Positions 57,500-64,000 of a DNA stretch of 64,000 nucleotides are shown piece after piece. Each line of letters opens with the position of its first letter. Positions within the stretch are counted from its first letter, which is position 1. The stretch comes from Adiantum capillus-veneris. Taxonomy: Eukaryota > Streptophyta > Polypodiopsida > Polypodiales > Pteridaceae. The notes below the pieces were generated by a model. It was not told where the DNA came from and did not search any database. It saw only the letters and a list, made by a program, of their open reading frames with translations. A program made the position numbers and the translations under genes. The stretch is taken from assembly GCA_014529385.2 (NCBI GenBank), contig CM043969.1, positions 26,183,946 to 26,247,945 of the forward strand, given 5' to 3'.

Positions 57500-58420
57500 A
57501 ATGGGCCTTGTAAGAATTGTTGATGTGGCATAGCTTTCAAAAAGTGGGGATCAGTAAGTTTTTTGCAAATAAGATCCAAACTTTGCGGAGGTTGGATATT
57601 TAGAATCTACTCTTCAAATGCTATCTATTGATATATAGCATGCATGTATCGGGCATTGCCTTCATGTAGATCTAGAAAAAGGTGATTTTAGATTACCGTA
57701 ACGGTAACAAAACCTGACTGATTGAAAAAAAATGGCATAACTTTCATAGAAGTCATCCAAACTTTTCAGACCTTGGCTCTTTAGAATCCATTTTTTAAGA
57801 ACTTTCCAATGATAGGTCATATCATGGGGTTCTAAGTAATATTTAGAGGGGTCTACCGGGTTGCTTTCTTTTGTACCACTTTGATGATGTGGCACTCTTA
57901 AAAGGCCCAAAAATGAGTTCAAAATTTTTCTAATGAATCTTTAGAATAGTCAAGTAGTTTGCATGAATCACGAGAATTTGTATGATTCCTTTCATTCCGA
58001 TTTTGCAAGGCAAAAGGTACACATAATTTTTAGTACTAAGTTGCAATTTCAACGTGTAATTCGTAGAATTTTAGGTCCCCTTAGGTTGGCAGAGATAAAC
58101 GCATCAATAAATCCCTTTATTTTGCCTCTCATTAGGTACGACCTTAGTTTGGACGTCTATATTTTTGTTTTGTTTTAAACATTAGGTCATGCATAGACCA
58201 TGGATAATGGCCCAAGAATAGAGGTTTTTCCCTTCCATTTCACTCCACACATTAGAATAAACGTTGCAATTAGTAGGAAGATCCACTTTCAACAACGTAT
58301 GGTGATCATGTTTGGTGCCCAAAGTGTAGGAGAAATTCTGGCATCACCAAACCCTATCATCCTGCCTCTTATTGATTATTATAGGTCATTTGATGTGAAT
58401 ATTATTATTTTGTTGTAGAA
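57500..58420 (+). repeat. Repeated leader between PBS and gag, with two homologous small ORFs
   Basis: Two pairs of diverged repeats. The first: ATCCAAACTTT and TTTAGAATC recur near 57570 and 57749. The second is a 237-bp-period repeat carrying ORFs 57963-58178 (71 codons) and 58200-58418 (72 codons), which are in the same frame and align along their length: NASINPFILPLIRYDLSLDV versus LASPNPIILPLIDYYRSFDV. The conservation is clearer in protein than in DNA. Tat elements often carry extra ORFs; no function is known for this one. Confidence 0.6.
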
Positions 58421-58506
58421 TAGATTGCAATTTAGAAAATATCACTGTGTAAATCTTAAAAAAAAAAACAAAAACAAAAACGTGTTGTCACCTTAAAACT
58501 GATTCA

Positions 58507-59946
58507 ATGGAGGCCCAACACCAAATGTCTGGATATCCTCTTTTCTTTGGAGAGCCTGGAGAGGATGCAGAATTATTTTTAGCAAATTTCAAGATGTCTT
58601 GTCATATCAAGAGAATAGTAACTAATCAAGAACGCGTAGAGATGTTTGAAGTGGTCCTTAGGAAAGATGCTAGCACTTGGTTTGACTCGTTGCCTGAGGA
58701 AGTTAAGGGGAATTACACGAAAGTTGTGAATCATTTCAAGAGATACTTCTTTGATCCCCAAAACACTCAAAAACTATGGCAAGACATTGTTTCTCATAAG
58801 CAAAAAGACCTAGATGACTACTACTTGTACAAGCAAGAGTTTCTACGTCTTTGGACTGTATGGGTGAGAAATGTTGCTAACCCTGGTGATGGTGCAGAGT
58901 TCCTAAAGAAGGAGAGGTTCATAGCCGGACTCTTTCCTGACCTTAAGATAAAAGTTGAGGCGGGTGCACCTGCTACCTTTGATGCAACTGAAACTAGGGC
59001 TGCTGAGAAATATAGAAAACTCAAGTGCCTAAGGGGAGAGGTTCCAATAGAAGGTCTTAGACCCAAAGGTAAGTCACAAGCATCAACATCTAGGGAGCTT
59101 CCTGAGGTAACAACAGAAGTGATTGAGAAGTTAAATGAATCTTTAAGCAGCTTGTCAATTCACCTTGCACAAGCTGTAGGTCCAAAGTGACAAGCAAAGA
59201 AGTCTGAAGAGCGAGATCCACGACCTAAGAGAGTCTTGCAATGTTGGAATTGCGGAGAGTCTGGACATGGGATGTATAATTGTCCTTGGCCCCGTGGGGA
59301 GCCAGGGAGACCTAACTTGAATTACCTAGTGATGAATGCAGGTGAAGGAACTGGTCAACAACCAAGGCTTCTACAAAGACCAAATGGACCAAGACCACCT
59401 CCACAAGGGGTAGAAGGAGTTCCACCTTTGCCAGATCCAAATGTGCATGTGGTAGAGGTGACAAACTCAAATGAGGTTGACATGGAAGCAAACGGCATTA
59501 AACGTGGCCTAGGAAAAGGTAAAGAGAAAGAAGGTGTCATATCACAGAGTGACCATGGACGAGGCAAGAAGGAAAAGGAGACCAAGGAAGCTAAGAGGAC
59601 TCGACGTCGTATCAATCTCCAAGACTTCCCTCTTGGACATGGTATGGCTCCATACAACCTATTGGAAGACATGAGAGGTAAGGGTCATGATATCTCATGG
59701 CTTCAGTTTCTTGCATTATGCCCACAAGTTAGGAGGGATTTAACAAAGGCAGTTACCACTAGGAGAAGGGTAAAAGAGAGTGTGCCTGTTGTAAAAATTT
59801 CACAAGCTGAAATGAATGAGGATATTACACTGGTTCTAGATTGTTACATCAAAGGAAGATTGGTTAGGAAAGGTCTAGTGGATGGGGGTGCACAAATTTG
59901 CATCATGACAGAGGGACTCATGCAAAGACTAGGCATGCACATCCAT
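58507..59946 (+). pseudogene. Tat element Gag and start of protease
   Basis: From ATG 58507 the frame reads FFGEPGEDAELFLANFKMSC, FDSLPEEVKGNYTKVVNHFK and EFLKKERFIAGLFPDLK, a well-kept plant Ty3 capsid. An in-frame TGA at 59188-59190 ends Gag, and the same frame continues through a canonical knuckle CWNCGESGHGMYNC (59242-59283, CX2CX4HX4C) to the protease loop LVDGGAQICIM (Asp codon 59881-59883; DGG instead of the usual DSG or DTG) and a TAG at 59947. The TGA falls between capsid and nucleocapsid, so it is more likely a lesion than a programmed gag-pol stop. Gag would coat RNA; protease would cut the polyprotein. Confidence 0.8.
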
Positions 59947-59970
59947 TAGACACATCAAATTAAAGTCAAA

Positions 59971-61321
59971 ATGGCAAACAATAGCAAGGCTAGGTACGTA
60001 GGCATTTGTAAAAATGTCTTTGTGGAGGCCTTTGGCATTAAGAAGGCAGTGGATTTCTATGTCATGTCTACAAAAGGAAATGGTTACCCATTTATCCTAG
60101 GGAGACCATGGCTAATGAAAATGCGAGCTTTGCAGGATTGGGAGAGTGGAAAGCTAATTTGCAGGAATGACAATCATAAGAAGGTTGTCCTTGACATGAA
60201 GGAGCAACGCCAAGAGGAGCTCCATGAAGAATCATCTCAAAGTGAGACTGAGGAAGGCTGGACCAATAGCACTTCAGAAGGAGAAAGTAGCGGCAGCATT
60301 ATTGAAGAGGAGTCTTCCATCGAAGTCATGGGGATAAGGTTTAATCCAAACAACCAAGAGACCTCTTGCCCAGGTTTGGAAGAGGTAGGTTCCCAAGAGA
60401 ACCAAAATGTGCAAGATGAAGGAATGTTAGAAGGTATGTTGTCTACAACAGTTACAAAGGACGAAAGAAAGGAGTTCAAATGTGTGCTAAGGAAATTTCC
60501 TAGGCTTTTTGCTAAAGACTACACCGATGTGCGTGGAGTAGATGCTGTTCAACACAAAATTGAGTTGAAGCCAGAGGCCACACCTAAGGCTCAGAAGCTA
60601 CGAAGGCTAGGAGTCATCAAGGAGCAGGCTTTACTCAAGGAGGTAAGAAAGATTCTAGCAGCAGGTTTCATTTATCCAATGGAGAATTCAGAGTGGGTCT
60701 CTCCCGTTGTTGTCACTCCTAAGAAAAACAGCAAGTGGAGGGTGTGTGTGGATTACCGTCCACTCAATGAGGCAACAAAAAGAGATCACTTTCCCCTCCC
60801 ATTTCAAGATGAGATACTAAATGAGGTAGCTGGTCATGAGAAGTACACTGTGTGTGATGGCTACTCGGGTTACTTTCAAATAGGTATCGCATTGGAAGAT
60901 CAGTTGAAAACAACCTTCATCACTCCTTGGGGTTGTTATGCTTTTAGAGTCATGCCATTTGGACTGACAAATGCTCTTGCAACTTTCCAACGCTTCATGA
61001 ACATGGTGTTTCAAGCATTCTTTGGAAAGTCCATTAGTTTTTATTGATGATTTTTGCATTTATAGCTCAAAATCATTGCATCTACAAAGGGTAGAAGAAG
61101 GTTTAAAGAAGCTCTACGACATGGGAGGTCAACTCAACCCGGACAAGTGCCACATAGGTGAGGATGAAGTGATCTTGCTTGGTCACAAGGTTTCCTATAA
61201 AGGTATTGAGGTGGATCCAGCAAAGACAAAAGCTCTCATTGAGCTACCATCACCAAAGAGTCTTAAGGAGGTCATCTCATTCATTCAAAAGGTGAAATAT
61301 ATGTCACGTTTCATTCACTAA
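59971..61321 (+). pseudogene. Tat element protease end and reverse transcriptase
   Basis: The same frame as gag resumes with PFILGRPWLMKMRALQDW (protease end), an acidic linker, then RT: SEWVSPVVVTPKKNSKWRVC, DYRPLNEATKRDHFPLPF, YTVCDGYSGYFQIGIALEDQ and MPFGLTNALATFQRFMN. A frameshift at about 61025 moves to the frame with VFIDDFCIYSS (FIDD at 61040-61051, the catalytic YxDD box with Phe for Tyr), LNPDKCHIGEDEVILLGHKV and the thumb, ending at TAA 61319-61321. Fingers, palm with both aspartate motifs and thumb are all recognisable; only the frameshift and stop break it. The enzyme copies the element RNA into DNA. Confidence 0.85.
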
Positions 61322-61830
61322 GCCTCGGAGTTACTTCACCCTTTGCAAAAGTTGACACAACAAGTAGAATTTGCATGGTTTGATGATCTTGAAGAGTATT
61401 TTTGTAATATTAAAGTCATTTTGTCAGAGCTACCAACACTCATGCCTCCTTGTTGGGAGTACACATTCTTTGTTAGCTCTAGTGATGGGAAGAAAACCAT
61501 TGGTGCAGTTTTATTACAACAAGATCCCCACAGTACCAGGATGCGACCCATCTACTTTGCTAGTAGGGTCATGAATGCTTTAGAGAGAGGCTACACTGAG
61601 GCAGAACTCATGATACTTTCTCTCATGTTTGCAGTGAGAAAGTTTAGATCCTACTTGCTACCAAAATCTTTTGTAATTCTCACTGTGCAGAAAATTTGTT
61701 CCCTTGGGTGTCATCTCAAATGAATCTTAGTACTAGGATCTCAAAGTGGATTATGGAGTTGCAAGAGTTTCAATACTCTTTCAAGGTAGAAGATAGGGTG
61801 CGTGCACAATTGGCAGGGATTCTCACTTAT
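61322..61830 (+). pseudogene. First (Ty3-type) RNase H domain
   Basis: After the TAA the frame resumes (ASELLHPLQKLT), then TFFVSSSDGKKTIGAVLLQQ, FASRVMNALERGYTEAELMI and FRSYLLPKSFVILT. A frameshift near 61690 leads to ISKWIMELQEFQYSFKVEDR and AQLAGILTYK. The first catalytic Asp (usually in FVDAS) is Ser, the TDxxxL Asp is Val, and the last (LADxLT) is Gly. This RNase H therefore looks inactive apart from its breaks, as often in elements that gained a second RNase H. Confidence 0.75.
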
Positions 61831-62330
61831 AAGGTACATGAGAAGGAAATTAAGGTGCCTGAGGTAAAGACCCTACCATTGCCACCACCTAAAAGTATTT
61901 CTAATGCTTTTACCTTGTTCTTTGATGGAGCTTTTCGACGAGCCACAGGAAAAGCAGGGGGAGGGCTAGTATTGCTCAACCCAAGTGGAGAGGTGGTCAT
62001 GAAAGAGAAGGTCAATCTACCAGGTTCAACTAGAAACAATGAAGCAGAATAAAACACACTACTTCATGGTTTAAAGATATGCATTGGCCAAGGTATACAA
62101 CGTCTCATGGTAAAAGGGGATGCACTTCTCATTGTGAATCAAATTTTAGGCATTTAGGCATGCAAGAATGAAAGCCCTAAGGACAAAAATTCATGCCATT
62201 CGTAGATTGTTTAATCAATTTGAAGAAGTGAAACTATATCATATTCCTAGGAAACAGAATGAAGATGCCGATTTACTTGCACAGCAAGTAGTTACATGTG
62301 TTGAGAAAGAAGTGCAGGTCATCATGGTGG
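61831..62330 (+). pseudogene. Second, archaeal-type RNase H domain (Tat lineage)
   Basis: Reads FTLFFDGAFRRATGKAGGGL (first Asp), GSTRNNEAE followed by a stop at 62050 (catalytic Glu retained), VKGDALLIVNQILG (second Asp), and, after a further stop and frameshift, YHIPRKQNEDADLLAQQV (last Asp). The four acidic positions of the RNase H fold are thus all kept, in contrast to the first domain. Known in the family: plant Tat elements acquired a second RNase H of archaeal type between the original one and integrase. It would remove the RNA template during reverse transcription. Three lesions (62050, 62156, about 62165) disable this copy. Confidence 0.8.
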
Positions 62331-63277
62331 CAGCAACTGTCAAGCAACCGAGATACCAAGGATTGGAGTCATTGACTCCCATTATTAGCTACATTTTGGA
62401 GGGTGAGTTTTCACAAGACTTCACGAAGGCTCAGAAGAGGAGACTCATGAAGAAGGCAAGCACGTATCTCTTCCTAGAAGGATCCCTCTATCAAAGAGGG
62501 AAGGATCAAGTGTGCAGAAGAGTACCAACTATCAAGGAGATTCCAGCCATTCTAAAAGTTTTGCATGAAGAGGCATGTGGTGGTCATTTTGCCCTAGAGT
62601 TAACTGTGAAGAAGATTTTGCTTGCGGGGTATGTTTGGCCAAGTCTGCATGTGGATGTCCAACATTGGTGTAAAAGTTGTCACAATTGTCAGGTAAATGG
62701 GAATAGAAGATTGGTTTATGGTCCAAGGCAAATCGTGCTTGCAAATGGACCCTTTGAAAAGTGGGGCATTGATGCTATGGGTCCTCTGCCTAGGACAAAA
62801 AATGGTAAACTCTACATTCTAGTGGCTGTAGACTATATGACTAGGTGGGTGGAAGCACAAAGTGTGGCAAACGTAAATGAGAGGAAAATGAGCAAATTTG
62901 TCTACACTCACATTTGTTGTAGATTTGGAATACCTTTGGAGATTGTTTCTGATAATGGTCCAGGGTTTAGAAAGGGCTTGCTCACAGAAGTCTGTGAAGA
63001 ACTTCACATTCTACATCGTCATAGTACACCCTACTATCCCCAATCAAATGGTTTGGTAGAAAAAGCTAATGGTGTCATTGCAAGCATCATTAGAAAGATG
63101 GTGAAAAACAAGACAAAGTTGTGGGATGACTTCTTGGATGGTGCCTTGTGGGCGTATCGAACCACATATAGGGAAGCCACGGAGTTCACACCATTTCACT
63201 TGGTCTATGGTCAAGAGGCTTTACAACCAATTGAGCTCAACATTCCAACAATGCGACTTCATGGCAAAGCAGCATAA
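62331..63277 (+). pseudogene. Tat element integrase: HHCC and DDE core
   Basis: A clean frame. The HHCC zinc domain has His at 62564 and 62585 and Cys at 62669 and 62678 (HEEACGGH ... CKSCHNC). The core has Asp codon 62771-62773 (KWGIDAMGP), Asp codon 62951-62953 (VSDNGPGF) and Glu codon 63059-63061 (NGLVEKANG); the last two are 36 codons apart, so the D,D-35-E spacing is exact. Next WAYRTTYREATEFTPFHLVY. A TAA at 63275-63277 then interrupts the frame. The protein would insert the DNA copy. All catalytic residues are present. Confidence 0.85.
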
Positions 63278-63925
63278 GATGATCAAGAAGCATGGATGGA
63301 TCAACTTATTACCTTAGCTGAGCTTGAGTGGAAAAGAGAAGCAGCATACGAGTGCTACAAGAGGAAAGCCACACAGACGAAGGAAAAGCTTGACATGAAA
63401 CTGAAGGACAAAGGCATCAATGAAGGAGATCTTGTGCTAAGGTATGACAATCGACTCGATAATCGTTTTGATGCCAAGTTTGAAACTAGATGGCAGGGGC
63501 CATACATAGTCAAGAAGGCTTTCAATTCAAGTTACTATCAACTTATGGACTTGAATTGGAAAGAGCACTCCAGAAAGGTAAACGGGTATCGACTCGATAA
63601 TCGTTTTGATGCCAAGTTTGAAACTAGATGGCAGGGGCCATACATAGTCAAGAAGGCTTTCAATTCAAGTTACTATCAACTTATGGACTTGAATTGGAAA
63701 GAGCACTCCAGAAAGGTAAACGGGTATCGCTTGAAGACTTATTTGAGTCTCCTTCTACCAAAGGATCTACCAAAGATCTTTCAAAGGGCAGCTGTCTCAT
63801 GTAAGTATTGTTACATGAAGCATGAGTGTAACTCCAGCAAAAATTCTAAGGGACCAAACAATGAAGATCTCGTCAAGGACTCTGAAGCACTCTCTTTGGA
63901 AAAGATGCTCTATGATGGTACATGA
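63278..63925 (+). pseudogene. Integrase C-terminus with duplicated GPY/F module
   Basis: In frame with the integrase after the stop: WMDQLITLAELEWKREAAYE, LKDKGINEGDLVLRYDNR, then FETRWQGPYIVKKAF, the GPY/F motif, which occurs twice because of an exact 138-bp duplication. It ends LKTYLSLLLPKDLPKIFQ plus a Cys-containing tail and a stop at 63925. No chromodomain is visible. Members of the family have one GPY/F motif. Confidence 0.8.
63451..63726 (+). repeat. Exact 138-bp tandem duplication (GPY/F module)
   Basis: 63451-63588 and 63589-63726 are identical as far as I can see. The period is 46 codons, so the frame is kept. Identity in an otherwise mutated element points to a recent event or an assembly artefact. 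Confidence 0.95.
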
Positions 63926-63938
63926 ATATACCATCATC

Positions 63939-63950
63939 CTGGGGAAGGGC
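63939..63950 (+). other. Polypurine tract of the Tat element
   Basis: CCTGGGGAAGGGC stops three bases before the TGATAGCC start of the 3' LTR. Confidence 0.7.
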
Positions 63951-63953
63951 TAA

Positions 63954-64000
63954 TGATAGCCGTTTTTCGGCTCTCCGTAATTGTCATAGTGAGTTAACCC
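63954..64000 (+). repeat. Start of the 3' LTR, cut by the window end
   Basis: 47 bases matching 54818-54863 with two substitutions and one extra T. Confidence 0.9.

Larger units (their letters stand above)
54818..64000 (+). mobile_element. Tat-lineage Ty3/gypsy retrotransposon, continuing past the window
   Basis: The first 46 bases (TGATAGCCGTTTTCGGCTCT...) return at 63954 with two substitutions and one indel, so LTR starts are fixed at both ends. Between them are a PBS, a repeated leader, gag with a CCHC knuckle, protease, RT, RNase H, a second RNase H, integrase and a polypurine tract. The extra RNase H between the first and integrase marks the Tat lineage. At least nine stops or frameshifts interrupt the polyprotein. 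Confidence 0.88.

Noticed and set aside
59188-59190. Programmed stop readthrough between gag and pol
   Set aside because: The TGA lies before the zinc knuckle, inside Gag, and other stops follow; a plain lesion is simpler.

Overview
The window is nuclear DNA of a land plant. The one intact gene is a PLS-class DYW pentatricopeptide-repeat (PPR) gene whose body is a single open frame; its repeat wording resembles the large PPR families of ferns, so a fern is my best guess, by memory of the family and not by any search. Around it lies repeat-dominated DNA: at least six LTR-retrotransposon units or remnants, a broken hAT transposase gene, small terminal-inverted-repeat elements and many long CT, CA/GA, GAA and C-run microsatellites. 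I see no tRNA, rRNA, CRISPR or prokaryote-like operon.

Layout. 84-6062 is a complete LTR element (two ~480-bp LTRs, PBS, polypurine tract, 5-bp target duplication TCATA) with no recognisable gag or pol; its interior carries an antisense fragment of what looks like a cellular gene. 6.3-7.7 kb is a minus-strand Copia remnant (gag, PBS, LTR). 8.3-11.1 kb is a minus-strand Ty3/gypsy remnant (pol, gag). 11.5-13.1 kb is tandem-repeat DNA. 14.4-19 kb is a decayed plus-strand Ty3/gypsy element with a tandem duplication of the reverse-transcriptase catalytic block. 20.66-23.30 kb is the PPR gene. 25.6-26.8 kb holds minus-strand leucine-rich-repeat remnants. 29.1-30.5 kb joins a Copia gag remnant to a Ty3 integrase remnant, both minus strand. 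30.8-32.0 kb is degenerate tandem repeats. 32.1-34.2 kb has a ~290-bp inverted-repeat element followed by a hAT transposase pseudogene, itself split by a 148-bp MITE. 38-41.6 kb contains unrecognised, possibly spliced coding pieces. 43-50.4 kb is a Tat/Athila-like gag-protease element without reverse transcriptase, with a Copia-type solo LTR in its leader. 50.5-54.8 kb is another LTR-like region with a tRNA-Met PBS and unrecognised internal ORF remnants. 54.8 kb to the window end is a long Tat-lineage Ty3/gypsy element: 2.6-kb 5' LTR, PBS, repeated leader, gag, protease, RT, two RNase H domains, integrase, polypurine tract and the first 47 bases of the 3' LTR.

Function. The PPR gene probably makes an organelle RNA-editing factor. 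Nothing else looks able to act by itself: every transposon polyprotein carries several stops or frameshifts. The structurally complete units (84-6062 and 54818-64000+) could be moved only by proteins from relatives elsewhere. The biology of interest is in how these elements are built and broken: gene capture, nested insertions with target duplications, in-frame tandem duplication of enzyme motif blocks, and LTRs with recognisable TATA boxes.
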